Made by a program: the position numbers and the translations under genes. From contig BTPG01000001.1 of assembly GCA_036245525.1 (NCBI GenBank), positions 177,830,611-177,894,610 of the forward strand: 64,000 nt of DNA, in the 5' to 3' direction. Shown here piece by piece: positions 21,030-30,972 of this stretch (position 1 is its first letter; every line of letters begins with the position of its first letter). The notes beneath the pieces are model-generated. The model was not told the origin of the DNA. It made no database searches and saw only the letters and a program-made list of their open reading frames with translations. The stretch is from Semisulcospira habei. Lineage: Eukaryota; Mollusca; Gastropoda; Semisulcospiridae.

Positions 21030-21665
21030 TTACTTGCTTGTAAGTTCTCGAACTTTTTTCATAGTTTCTTCTACGCCTATCTTTTTTCCTTGTTCTAAAA
21101 AAGATTTCTTTAGCTCTTCAACATTTACAGCCTGACTACGCATCTTATTCTGTATTTCAGACTTTTGTTGTTTATAGTTGGCCAAATCATCCTGGACTCT
21201 TTTAAATTCGTTATTGTCAATTTCATTATCTTCCAAAGATTTACTAATAATAAGTTTCATACTCGTCAGCTTAGCTGCTGCGAGCGTACTCAAGGCTTCA
21301 TGCTTCTGCAACTTTGTATGAAATCTTTTGTTAAGGGCTTCCATACCAAAGCATGCCAGGCTTGTGGCAAGGCCAACAGCTTCAACAGCAATTCCTACGA
21401 CACTTCCCACCCCCGTTGCAAACAGAGTTATACCTCCTACAGATAATCCGGCCGAAACCACCCCCATGGCCATTGATGTGTTGTGTACAGAATTGAAAAC
21501 CGTTTGGTAACGACGTTTACACTTCGAGTATTTTGCTTGTTCTCCTTCCAAATACTTCAACGCTTCTGTAATATTCATTAAACGGAATGAATCTGCCTTT
21601 AATGTTTTATCACGCTCAATAGGCTCAAGCTGCTCAGGTGGTATTTGTGGATACAAGTTCACCAT
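21030..21665 (-). CDS. Polinton uncharacterised protein, hydrophobic centre between helices
   Basis: 211 residues, intact. The N-terminus is short and Pro-rich, followed by a charged helix. A Gly/Ala/Val-rich hydrophobic stretch (about residues 65-110, GVVSAGLSVGGITLFATG and following) could span or insert in a membrane. A long charged, probably coiled-coil C-terminal half then ends VRELTSK. The start ATG directly follows CATAAAAA, the start-adjacent motif seen in this element. It is the first gene after the left arm and lies 20 bp from the next gene, same strand. I do not recognise a characterised family. A membrane-active virion component is a guess from the hydrophobic centre. Confidence 0.75.
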   Translation of the reverse strand: MVNLYPQIPPEQLEPIERDKTLKADSFRLMNITEALKYLEGEQAKYSKCKRRYQTVFNSVHNTSMAMGVVSAGLSVGGITLFATGVGSVVGIAVEAVGLATSLACFGMEALNKRFHTKLQKHEALSTLAAAKLTSMKLIISKSLEDNEIDNNEFKRVQDDLANYKQQKSEIQNKMRSQAVNVEELKKSFLEQGKKIGVEETMKKVRELTSK

Positions 21666-21685
21666 TTTTTATGACAAATATTTTT

Positions 21686-22564
21686 TTAATCAGCAATTAC
21701 ATTTTGCAACTCTTCAAAAGTATACAATTTGCTGGCATAATAAAATGCAACAAGATCAATGTGTTCAAGGTTTATGTAAGTTAGACGAACAAAAGTTGTT
21801 TTGTCAACCACCACCTTGACAGCTGGAATACTGCTTGAAACATTAATAACATCATTATTTTTTGTAATAGCAATAAAGACCTTTGATGATTCTGTTACTG
21901 TTTCATTCCATGTAAGTTTAATTCCTTGTGCAATTTGAGCCTCTTTAGCAGAAGCAACAGATTTCATGATAATTTCAAATACTATTGTCACTTCTCTAGC
22001 CACGACTAAGCTTGCTGGCATAAATACAACAGAAGTATCTGATCTACCCTTTCTAGTTGTAAGAAGATATCGCCGTCTCTCATAATTTTCAACTTTCAGT
22101 TTTTCTCTGCTATTGTTGTCTAGGGCAAAACTTGGAACAAGGCTTACAATAAGCGGCCCAGAATTAACAACCTTCCTAAACACTAAGGCGCCTTCATCAT
22201 CAGTGTATACATAAGGACTAATAAATTCAATCTTTATGTCCCAGTCAATTGTGGGTGGTGGAACAGGCACAGGTGAAACAACCCACTTACTACCCACATG
22301 TATTAAGTTGTAAGACGCATTATTTACAGGTGGAGTAGGTACACTAACATCACGTAGCTGACCAAGTTTAGGAATCTGTTTTTCACCGTCTTTTATGTCA
22401 ACAATTACTTTCCTCTTGTACATGCCATTTGAATCAAGTTCAAAACCATATATTTCTCCAATTTCCCCTTCCTTCTCAAAATCCTGTACGTCAGCCAAAT
22501 CTTTCAACTCTGTTACTGAACACGCAACTGGTATGATTCTAGGCTTTGGACCAAGACCACTCAT
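21686..22564 (-). CDS. Polinton uncharacterised 292-residue protein
   Basis: Intact frame. I start it at 22564, where TTTATAAAAATG precedes MSGLGPKP, rather than at the in-frame ATG four codons upstream. The protein is rich in beta-prone Val/Ile/Thr segments, with a Pro-rich linker near residue 105 (SPVPVPPPTIDW). It has no transmembrane segment or known motif. Beta-rich composition and its place among structural genes are compatible with a minor capsid or spike-like part, but this is inference. It is followed 20 bp later by the 211-residue gene. Confidence 0.75.
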   Translation of the reverse strand: MSGLGPKPRIIPVACSVTELKDLADVQDFEKEGEIGEIYGFELDSNGMYKRKVIVDIKDGEKQIPKLGQLRDVSVPTPPVNNASYNLIHVGSKWVVSPVPVPPPTIDWDIKIEFISPYVYTDDEGALVFRKVVNSGPLIVSLVPSFALDNNSREKLKVENYERRRYLLTTRKGRSDTSVVFMPASLVVAREVTIVFEIIMKSVASAKEAQIAQGIKLTWNETVTESSKVFIAITKNNDVINVSSSIPAVKVVVDKTTFVRLTYINLEHIDLVAFYYASKLYTFEELQNVIAD

Positions 22565-22584
22565 TTTTATAAACAAAAATAAAA

Positions 22585-23294
22585 TTATTTAACTTCCAAC
22601 ACAACACTAAAATCATGCATAAGAACTGGTTTGTCATCCTGATTAGTTACAGATATACTCAGTGACTCAAAGAAACTAGAACCTAATTTTTTAAACTGAG
22701 AATAGGAAATCTAGCAACCACACTTTCACAATATGGGGCAGTTCCAGTCGGCAAGCATCTTAACAAAGTTGAAGGCATTGTGTACATTTTCAGTAGTGTT
22801 CAGTTCTTTCAAATGAACATTTAGCACTGTGTGTACTGACAAATGAACAGGATATCTGCCAGTTATTCTTGGTTTTTTTGGTGATAGTAGACTACCAACT
22901 GATTGTGACCAATCTTCATCTGGATGTGTTATTTTTTTACTTAAAAATCCAAGTAATAATAAAAGACTAATTGATAAAGAAAACTGACCACTTTTCGGAA
23001 ATTCAATTGTAACAAGTAAATTAGCTGGGTTTAAGTTGCTTTAATTTTAAATTCATTTTGAAGCCATTCAGCTAAAGTACAAAAGTCATAATACCCAGCT
23101 CGTAAAGTATCACCCTTCTCAATACCATCAAGAGTTCCACTTACAGAATAATTTTCATCATCCGTTACATTAAACCACTTTACTGTATAAAACATTTCAT
23201 GGATAGCCACAGCCTTGTTACCATCTCGATTATCGATTCCATTAGTTAGCCACACTGGTTTGCTCGTGTCAAGATTTGTTAAGGTTATAAACAT
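22585..23294 (-). pseudogene. Polinton uncharacterised gene, broken by frameshifts
   Basis: It starts at ATG 23294, again after AATAAAA. The first ~87 codons are open (to a stop at about 23031); the coding signal then continues in a second frame (about 23028-22770) and a third (about 22690-22585), ending VVLEVK at a TAA 20 bp before the next gene. At least two frameshifts are needed. The length would be about 235 residues. It contains a beta-rich N-terminal part and a hydrophobic stretch. It diverges from the plus-strand gene at 23325 with only 30 bp between starts. Function unknown. Confidence 0.65.
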
Positions 23295-23324
23295 TTTTAT
23301 TATCACATAAAAAAAAAAAGCACA

Positions 23325-25006
23325 ATGGAATTTAAATCACCAACAATTGCCATTGTAAATGCGTTTCAATTTAACGTGGATGCCAAGTATAATGTTGCAC
23401 CAACTTATGACCAGAAAATAATTCAACTAAATCAGCTTGATATAGCTTTGTCTGAAGGAGATTTATTTCAAGTGAAAGTGCCAAATCCTTATGAGCATTA
23501 CCTAAACCCTCCAATTACAGATGACTCAACTGCAAGAAAGTGGTCTTCAAGCCCACTACAGATGTTTCAAAACCAACTTAACTTTGCTATACTATGCTCA
23601 ACTACAGGCTGTGGCGTTTCTTTTACAGACCATTTGAATCACCCAAACAAACTGATTAAGTCTGTCTATCGTTTTCATGTTTATTACCAGCTTAGAAGAA
23701 TACTGTCAGAACTGCATACACCATTACCCACTGAATCCAGTTTCAACAGGTTTAACAATCCCATGGATTTGAAAGCATTTGAACGGATCTGTAATGAATT
23801 TAACATCAGTACAAAGTATGACTTTACACAAAAACTTGATGATCACAAAGGCATGGGAACATTGTATTATGCTATGAGTCACAGACAATACCCTCAAGAT
23901 TACTGGCCTCCCTACTCTTCATTCTCATCAAAATCTGAAGTGTGATTGATTGTACATTGCTTAACGTCCCGACAGCAACAAGGCTTTCTCAGGACGTGCC
24001 TGCACTGCTTGTGAAAAAAAACTAAACAGAAAATTGAATGTATGTCGCCAGCCGGTCAAATACATTAAATAAACCTACAACATGGGGCATAAATAAAGCT
24101 AAGACCATTTAGCAACACACATCCAATATCAAGAGCTACAGGCAGTGCAGACAGTAGGGAGAGTTTTAAAAAGGCAAATACAGGTGAATGGACAAAGGGT
24201 AGACAGAAACACATGCCCCAGAATAGAGAGAAAAACCCACCCTGTGGGGCTGACCAGGGTGACCCTGGGAACTAAAAAATACCTAACCCCACCCAAGTCC
24301 CCCAGGGCAGACCCGGGTGGGGGAATCTGAAGTGTGGTTAGGCTCAATAGAACAGAAACAGTCTAATGCCTGGACCACATTTGTCTTAGATAAATCTGAC
24401 GGGTTTACTCAAGCAGGAGTCGAGCGCGTAAATGAGTCAATCAGAACATATGTCTGGTGTTTACTAGGAGCACAATCACTAACAAAATCGAATATTTTAA
24501 ACGGGAGTGGTAAATTTGAAGCACAAAAACAGTTTCTTGCTAATCTAGAAGATTCAATCAACTCAACAGTCGATCTACCATCAAGCATACAACGTTACCA
24601 AGACGTTCTCAGATATGCTAGATCAAAAGTTGACTTTGTAGTTGGTATTGGGTTATACATGCTACCATCTGACCTTCAACTCCAAATGGGGACAATAACA
24701 AATTATAATAATGAAATCATTGTCGCTGGTCGTGATCAGAAATTAGGACTCAACCAATCAGTAAACACACATTTACAGTCAATAATAATGCCAGCACCAG
24801 TAACATCACCACCCGTACAGGCAGCCCTGGTAACACCAGTAATGTCAATAACAGCCCCAGCCCCGGCACCCACACCTGTACTGGCACCATCACCATCACC
24901 AGCACCAGCACCAGCACCGTCATCAAACACACATGAGTCAGAGAGAACTGCATTGGTAATAGGTCTCACTGGATTAGGGGTATTACTTCTTTACCTGTTT
25001 CATTAA
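23325..25006 (+). pseudogene. Polinton uncharacterised gene with Pro/Ala-rich linker and C-terminal membrane anchor, split by a SINE
   Basis: The first 206 codons (23325-23942) read MEFKSPTIAIVNAFQFNV onward. The frame is cut by a SINE at 23945-24323 and resumes in register at the target duplication, running to a stop at 25006. The distal part (~225 codons) ends in a long Pro/Ala/Ser linker (about 24780-24930) and a hydrophobic segment (LVIGLTGLGVLLLYLF) at the very C-terminus, so a tail-anchored protein is likely. No catalytic motif is recognised. Intact length about 430 residues. Its 3' end overlaps the convergent minus-strand gene by 24 bp. Confidence 0.75.
23945..24323 (-). mobile_element. 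SINE-like element S, copy 1
   Basis: Flanked by AATCTGAAGTGTG at 23932-23944 and 24324-24336. Read on the minus strand it starts CCCCCACCCGGGTCTGCCCT and ends GACGTTAAGCAATGTACAATCAAT, with a (CAAT)n tail. The tail resembles that of the I/Nimb LINEs in this window. Other copies lie at 30440, 33237 and 39807. Confidence 0.9.
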
Positions 25007-25450
25007 ATAACCCACCATTAACCCTCCTACTGTAACCAGAAAGATCCACACATGCTCTGCCATAAACCCAACTACCTTTGCTGTAGTAGTAATCATCCAA
25101 CTGACAACAGTGCCAATTATGCCAGGCAAAGCGTCTACTGCTTTCAGAGCCAATTTCTTAAGCAAGTCTGATATGTGAGACAGTTGTTTCTTTACCCACG
25201 ACTGTAAGTCTTTTGGATCTGTGGGGACTGGGGTTGGTGGTGCTGGAGGTGGAGAACCACCCCCGGAGACAGCCAACACAACTGTACTGATAATAAACCC
25301 CAGAGCTGTAATTAAACTGGCAATTGTGATACCCTGTTCTCTGAAAAGTGTTTTAAATCTCTCAGCCAGAGTAGTGTCTTCGTGAAGTATTTTTTTGAAT
25401 AGTTTCTCTAATCCTGTTGACTTGTGTTTTCAGTTTTTGTCTCCCAATAC
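24983..25450 (-). pseudogene. Distal part of the Polinton coiled-coil/membrane gene (3' of the ribozyme array)
   Basis: Continues the gene at 28455-29205 after the 3-kb insertion. A 7-base A-run near 25391 shifts the frame. Beyond it the protein reads TLAERFKTLFREQGITIASL, a hydrophobic segment, a Gly/Pro-rich spacer (SGGGSPPPAPPTPVP), an amphipathic region with DALPGIIGTVVSWMI, and a final hydrophobic segment before MKQVKK. Two or three membrane segments are likely. The TLFREQG motif is one I associate with uncharacterised Polinton-linked proteins of marine animals, from recall only. Confidence 0.65.
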
Positions 25451-25731
25451 TAATCGCTTCTAAGGTTACAAAGTAAAGTAGATTATAGCACTGTCAGGGG
25501 AGAGAAATGTGCATGATCGACCAGTGATCATAGATCTACTGTGGCCAAAGCACAAAAAAAAAAAAAAAAAAAAAAAAGAGATAGGAAAGAGAGGGGGCGC
25601 TAAAAAAGTGACTGAAAGCAATGCATATGGAAGCCCCCCCGAAGGGGGGCGTATCACATATCCCACTGTTCCAGCCACTCAGTGCATGGAAATTTAAATC
25701 TAGGTCCCCCCGAGGGGGGTCCAGATATTTA

Positions 25732-25784
25732 GCCGGTGTGGACAGCTGTTTCGGTCTTGGCGACCTCATCAGCACACCATCGGC
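25732..25784 (-). ncRNA. Type-I hammerhead ribozyme, monomer 1
   Basis: Minus strand: stem I strand GCC-GAT-GGTGTG, core CTGATGA, stem II GGTC/GACC with loop GCCAA, GAA, short stem III ACAGCTGT, cleavage triplet GTC, then CACACC-GGC closing stem I. All invariant core bases are present. The bulge GAT in stem I and loop GCCAA could make the usual stem I/II tertiary contact. Cleavage is expected between 25741 and 25740. Stem III is 2 bp with a 4-nt loop in a monomer but self-complementary over 8 nt, as in dimer-acting animal hammerheads. Confidence 0.9.
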
Positions 25785-26263
25785 GATACTGGAGGAGGCA
25801 GGAATTTCTGCCTACCTGCAAAGACAACCACATTTTACTGTGGTGTCCGCAAGGGCATACATTCCATGCCACCACCTAGAGCCAAATCTCCATGCACCCT
25901 AAAAGAGAACCTACCAAAAGGGGGGAAGGGGTTGCAGTCGATATTGTAGTAGTAAATGAAAAGAAAAGGGGAGACTGCCAGTGCTAATATTTTAGGAAGG
26001 TTACAAAGTAAAGTAGATTATAGCACTGTCAGGGGAGAGAAATGTGCATGATCGACCAGTGATCATAGATCTACTGTGGCCAAAGCACAAAAAAAAAAAA
26101 AAAAAAAAAAGAGATAGGAAAGAGAGGGGGCGCTAAAAAAGTGACTGAAAGCAATGCATATGGAAGCCCCCCCGAAGGGGGCGTATCACATATCCCACTG
26201 TTCCAGCCACTCAGTGCATGGAAATTTAAATCTAGGTCCCCCCGAGGGGGGTCCAGATATTTA

Positions 26264-26316
26264 GCCGGTGTGGACAGCTGTTTCGGTCTTGGCGACCTCA
26301 TCAGCACACCATCGGC
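26264..26316 (-). ncRNA. Type-I hammerhead ribozyme, monomer 2
   Basis: Identical by eye to the monomer 1 ribozyme: CTGATGA, GGTC-GCCAA-GACC, GAAAC, GTC, with stem I GGTGTG/CACACC. It lies in the enlarged monomer that carries a tRNA-SINE. Confidence 0.9.
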
Positions 26317-26438
26317 GATACTGGAGGAGGCAGGAATTTCTGCCTACCTGCAAAGACAACCACATTTTACTGTGGTGTCCGCAAGGGCATACATTCCATG
26401 CCACCACCTAGAGCCAAATCTCCATGCACCCTAAAAGA

Positions 26439-26608
26439 AAAAATGTTAAATGTTTAGGGCTTAACGTCTTTTGTCCACCACGAGGGTGATTTCAAAGACG
26501 GGGACAACGAAAAAGGGTCTGAGCAAATTTTGACCCAAGCTGGAGTCGAACCCGGGACCTTTTGGTCTGGAGGCAAACGCTTTTACCACCGAGCCACCCA
26601 GCTCCCCC
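26439..26608 (-). mobile_element. tRNA-derived SINE inside ribozyme monomer 2
   Basis: Flanked by TGCACCCTAAAAGA at 26425-26438 and 26609-26622. On the minus strand the head GGAGCTGGGTGGCTCGGTGG and B-box GGGTTCGACTCC form a pol III promoter. The tail GACGTTAAGCCCTAAACATT resembles the LINE tail GGCGTTAAACCC. It was inserted after the array formed, since the other monomers lack it. Confidence 0.85.
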
Positions 26609-26977
26609 TGCACCCTAAAAGAGAACCTACCAAAAGGGGGGAAGGGGTTGCAGTCGATATTGTAGTAGTAAATGAAAAGAAAAGGGGAGACTGCCAGTGC
26701 TAATATTTTAGGAAGGTTACAAAGTAAAGTAGATTATAGCACTGTCAGGGGAGAGAAATGTGCATGATCGACCAGTGATCATAGATCTACTGTGGCCAAA
26801 GCACAAAAAAAAAAAAAAAAAAAGAGATAGGAAAGAGAGGGGGCGCTAAAAAAGTGACTGAAAGCAATGCATATGGAAGCCCCCCCGAAGGGGGGCGTAT
26901 CACATATCCCACTGTTCCAGCCACTCAGTGCATGGAAATTTAAATCTAGGTCCCCCCGAGGGGGGTCCAGATATTTA

Positions 26978-27030
26978 GCCGGTGTGGACAGCTGTTTCGG
27001 TCTTGGCGACCTCATCAGCACACCATCGGC
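26978..27030 (-). ncRNA. Type-I hammerhead ribozyme, monomer 3
   Basis: Same sequence and fold as in monomers 1 and 2, with complete core and stems. Confidence 0.9.
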
Positions 27031-27562
27031 GATACTGGAGGAGGCAGGAATTTCTGCCTACCTGCAAAGACAACCACATTTTACTGTGGTGTCCGCAAGG
27101 GCATACATTCCATGCCACCACCTAGAGCCAAATCTCCATGCACCCTAAAAGAGAACCTACCAAAAGGGGGGAAGGGGTTGCAGTCGATATTGTAGTAGTA
27201 AATGAAAAGGGGAGACTGCCAGTGCTAATATTTTAGGAAGGTTACAAAGTAAAGTAGATTATAGCACTGTCAGGGGAGAGAAATGTGCATGATCGACCAG
27301 TGATCATAGATCCCCTGACAGTGCTATAATCTACTTTACTTTGTAACCTTCCTAAAATATTAGCACTGGCAGTCTCCCCTTTTCTTTTCATTTACTACTA
27401 CAATATCGACTGCAACCCCTTCCCCCCTTTTGGTAGGTTCTCTTTTAGGGTGCATGGAGATTTGGCTCTAGGTGGTGGCATGGAATGTATGCCCTTGCGG
27501 ACACCACAGTAAAATGTGGTTGTCTTTGCAGGTAGGCAGAAATTCCTGCCTCCTCCAGTATC

Positions 27563-27615
27563 GCCGATGGTGTGCTGATGAGGTCGCCAAGACCGAAACA
27601 GCTGTCCACACCGGC
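27563..27615 (+). ncRNA. Type-I hammerhead ribozyme, monomer 4 (inverted)
   Basis: Plus-strand copy in the inverted half of the array. GGTGTG-CTGATGA, GGTC/GACC, GAAAC-AGCTGTC and CACACC are all intact. A transcript through the whole array on either strand would hold active ribozymes from one half and their complements from the other. Confidence 0.9.
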
Positions 27616-28090
27616 TAAATATCTGGACCCCCCTCGGGGGGACCTAGATTTAAATTTCCATGCACTGAGTGGCTGGAACAGTGGGATATGTGATACGCCC
27701 CCCTTCGGGGGGGCTTCCATATGCATTGCTTTCAGTCACTTTTTTAGCGCCTCCTCTCTTTCCTATCTCTTTTTTTTTTTTTTTTTTTTTTGTGCTTTGG
27801 CCACAGTAGATCTATGATCACTGGTCGATCATGCACATTTCTCTCCCCTGACAGTGCTATAATCTACTTTACTTTGTAACCTTCCTAAAATATTAGCACT
27901 GGCAGTCTCCCCTTTTCATTTACTACTACAATATCGACTGCAACCCCTTCCCCCCTTTTGGTAGGTTCTCTTTTAGGGTGCATGGAGATTTGGCTCTAGG
28001 TGGTGGCATGGAATGTATGCCCTTGCGGACACCACAGTAAAATGTGGTTGTCTTTGCAGGTAGGCAGAAATTCCTGCCTCCTCCAGTATC

Positions 28091-28143
28091 GCCGATGGTG
28101 TGCTGATGAGGTCGCCAAGACCGAAACAGCTGTCCACACCGGC
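28091..28143 (+). ncRNA. Type-I hammerhead ribozyme, monomer 5 (inverted)
   Basis: Same as monomer 4. Core, stems I-III and the GTC site are present. Confidence 0.9.
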
Positions 28144-28454
28144 TAAATATCTGGACCCCCCTCGGGGGGACCTAGATTTAAATTTCCATGCACTGAGTGG
28201 CTGGAACAGTGGGATATGTGATACGCCCCCCTTCGGGGGGGCTTCCATATGCATTGCTTTCAGTCACTTTTTTAGCGCCCCCTCTCTTTCCTATCTCTTT
28301 TTTTTTTTTTTTTTTTTTTTGTGCTTTGGCCACAGTAGATCTATGATCACTGGTCGATCATGCACATTTCTCTCCCCTGACAGTGCTATAATCTACTTTA
28401 CTTTGTAACCTTCCTAAAATATTAGCACTGGCAGTCTCCCCTTTTCTTTTCATT

Positions 28455-29205
28455 TAATCGCTTCTAACCTTCCTGATCTTTCTATCTGCAAATCATTTAA
28501 TCTGTGTTGAATTCTCTCTTTCATTTCTGTGTCAAGATTCCCATTGTCTGCGGTAGCCAGTTTCTCTTTTTCACGTTCTATGTGTTTATCAAGCTCTCCT
28601 AGTTTGGCTAAATTATTTACCATCTCACCTCTTATTGTCTGCAGTGATTTATCCAAACCCATAATCTCCCTCATTGACAAAGGTGGATCATCTATTGTTT
28701 TCATAACATCATTTATTTGTCCTTCAGTAAATGAAGTTTATTGTATCACTGTGTTTGCTATTTCTGGTAGGCTTGTTATTGGTGCCATTTCAATCTCTTG
28801 CCCCGTTGGCAACTTTGTTTGCGTGTCGTGAAGCACACTAACAAGTCTTGGGGGAACAGGAGACCCTCCAATACCAAGGTATCTTGCCAACCCAGAGTTA
28901 CCACCGACTTCACCTTTAATTGTACTTAAAGCTCTAAACTTAGAAGGATTATTTTTATGTGTTAGATTTATTTTCCCTCTGTCTGTATTTACAAATAAGT
29001 GTCCTTTATCATATTCAAACTGATTAGGATCTATTACATCTGGGTGGACACCAACACTGTCATAAAATGAGTTTACTTTGTCTTTTAATAGTTCGTGATA
29101 CATACTAGAACTAGTTACCATTCCAGTCATATCTGTTGCACCAGTATCATAGTCATTCATGTCATCCATTTCAAAATCTTCATGATTAAATCCTCCCGCT
29201 GCCAT
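28455..29205 (-). pseudogene. Proximal part of the Polinton coiled-coil/membrane gene, with in-frame stop
   Basis: It starts at ATG 29205 (MAAGGFNHEDFEMDDMND, acidic). The first 155 codons are open to a TAA at 28738-28740; the same frame then resumes and stays open to the ribozyme array (84 codons from MKTIDDPPLSMREI). The resumed part is a charged coiled coil (LDKHIEREKEKLATADNGN and following). The gene continues at 25450-24983. Lesions are therefore one nonsense codon, one 3-kb insertion and one A-run frameshift. Intact length about 410 residues. It diverges from the capsid-type gene with 40 bp between starts. Confidence 0.7.
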
Positions 29206-29245
29206 TGTTTTATTAATTTATTATTTTTTATTGTGCATAATAAAA

Positions 29246-30515
29246 ATGACACAGTCTTACGGATCAAAGTTAGACCCATTTAGAAAACTACGTGAGCCCC
29301 TGGGTGTTAAGGGCATTCGACAAACAATAGTCATCACAAACAATCCAAGTACCATAGACCAGAACCAAACACTTACAGTCAAGTTTCCAAACCTAGGTCC
29401 CAGTGACGTTATTGTTCCTGGCACTGCACGCCTAGCATTTAATATTGAACTTTCATCAGACGCAGACGTGAACAGAACACTAGTTAACAATCTTGGCAGA
29501 GCAATTGTTAAAACTATTAAAGTAAAACTTGAAGGACAGGAAGTGTTTAGTCTTGATGACTCAGATGTATTCTACTGTTACAAAGACCTTTGGCTAACAA
29601 GAGAAGAACGAGAAGACCGTATTTACCAAGGCATACAGCCAGATAATGTTGGTAAACTTCGAATCGACGCCGGAGATAAAGTAACTAATACAGCCATGGA
29701 TGTTATAATGGCCGAAACATATGGATCCAGATTCTACATTCCACTTGAGTTTGAAATCCTAACAGCTCATCTGCCTTATTATCAAGGAGCACTGAATGAC
29801 CGTCTGAGTTTTGAACTAACCTTCAATGACTACTCCAAAGTTATTAAATCATCTGATCTTAGTGCAACATATAAGATCTCTAACATTTCCTTGGAATATG
29901 AAATTGTCACACACACTGAACTAGCCAGACTCATACAAAATCAGTATCAGTCAAGACTACCAATTTATTATGACAGGGTGATTAGACATAGTTTAATACC
30001 CAAAGACAAAAGCGACCCAATGTGGAACATAAACTTAAACACACCTGCCAGGTCACTGAAAGGTATTTTTATGTTGTTTATTGAACCAGCGGCTCCATAC
30101 AAACGGGATTCAGAAAAATTCTACAATCCTAAGATTACACATTTGTCCTGTACAATCGAAGGCCGTCCTAATCAAGTGTACGCATCTGGAATGTTACCAT
30201 ACCAGCACTACGATGAGATCACAAAGTATTTTGCAGGAGGAAGGATTAGAGATAAACCAGCAAACATTGCGTGCAAAGATCTACATCTGTATGATGTAAG
30301 GATTGGTTAATACCTGACAAACAAGTATGCACTGTGGTTAGACCTGCGTAGTACAGATGATGACTATCTTCATGGGTCAGGACGAACTGTTGAGAATGGT
30401 AGTGATGGGATTACAATTCAGATACAAAAGAAGGTTGAATTGATTGATTGATTGTACATTGCTTAACGTCCCGACAGCAACAAGGCTTTCTCAGGACGTG
30501 CCTGCACTGCTTGTG

Positions 30516-30550
<35 letters not shown>

Positions 30551-30953
30551 AACAGAACATTGAATGTATGTCGCTAGCCGGTCAAAGACATTAAATAAAC
30601 CTAACACATGGGGCCTAAATAAAGCTAAGACCATTTAGCAACACACATCCAACATCAAGAGCTACAGGCAGTGCAGACAGTAGGGAGAGTTTTAAAAAGG
30701 CAAATACAGGTGAATGGACAAAGGGTAGACAGAAACACATGCCCCAGAATAGAGAGAAAAACCCACCCTGTGGGGCTGACCAGGGTGACCCTGGGAACTA
30801 AAAAATACCTAACCCCACCCAAGTCCCCCAGGGCAGACCCGGGTGGGGTAAAAGAAGGTTGAAACTGCTGCAGCCATAAATATATATTTGTACCTGATAT
30901 ATGACGCACAACTCAATATTGCAGAAAGCAGACTGAGTGGACACATATATTAA
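29246..30953 (+). pseudogene. Probable Polinton major capsid (jelly-roll) protein, broken
   Basis: Starts at ATG 29246, after CATAATAAAA. 354 codons are open to an in-frame TAA at 30308-30310; coding continues in the same frame, is cut by a SINE at 30440-30849, and ends at the TAA at 30951. Total about 430 residues. The sequence is beta-rich throughout, with conserved-looking blocks such as PSTIDQNQTLTVKFPNLG near residue 34, YGSRFYIPLEFEIL and NDRLSFELTFNDYS. Length, composition and the adjacent packaging ATPase suggest a double jelly-roll capsid protein. I infer this from context and recall and have no structure comparison. Confidence 0.6.
30440..30849 (-). mobile_element. SINE-like element S, copy 2
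   Basis: Flanked by AAAAGAAGGTTGAA at 30426-30439 and 30850-30863. Same family and orientation as copy 1, with an A-run of about 30 bases near 30518-30548 that explains its extra length. It interrupts the capsid-type gene. Confidence 0.9.
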
Positions 30954-30972
30954 AATTATATTGTGTATTAAA

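Larger units (their letters stand above)
25464..28454. mobile_element. Retrozyme-like array: five ~530-bp monomers, each with a hammerhead ribozyme
   Basis: The flanks TAATCGCTTCTAA at 25451-25463 and 28455-28467 are a 13-bp target duplication inside a Polinton gene. Monomers run from GGTTACAAAGTAAAG to ATATTTTAGGAA. Three are head-to-tail (25464-25998, 25999-26714 enlarged by a SINE, 26715-27239). A partial unit follows, then an inversion point near 27311, then two inverted monomers (27348-27885 and 27886-28413) and a partial one. Each has an A-run (T-run when inverted), two GC hairpins (CCCCCCGAAGGGGGG-like) and one type-I hammerhead. No protein is encoded, so mobilisation would need reverse transcriptase from elsewhere. 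Confidence 0.88.

Noticed and set aside
24736..24969. Gly/Ala- and Val/Leu-rich minus-strand ORFs
   Set aside because: They are shadows of the Pro/Ala linker of the plus-strand Polinton gene.
26530..26608. tRNA gene on the minus strand
   Set aside because: It is the head of a SINE with a 14-bp target duplication.
25621..28254. Five repeated ~93-residue ORFs starting MHMEAPPKGG in the ribozyme monomers
   Set aside because: They lie antisense to the hammerheads, depend on GC hairpins for their Pro/Gly codons, and are identical only because the monomers are recent copies. Monomer 2 already has a changed upstream frame.
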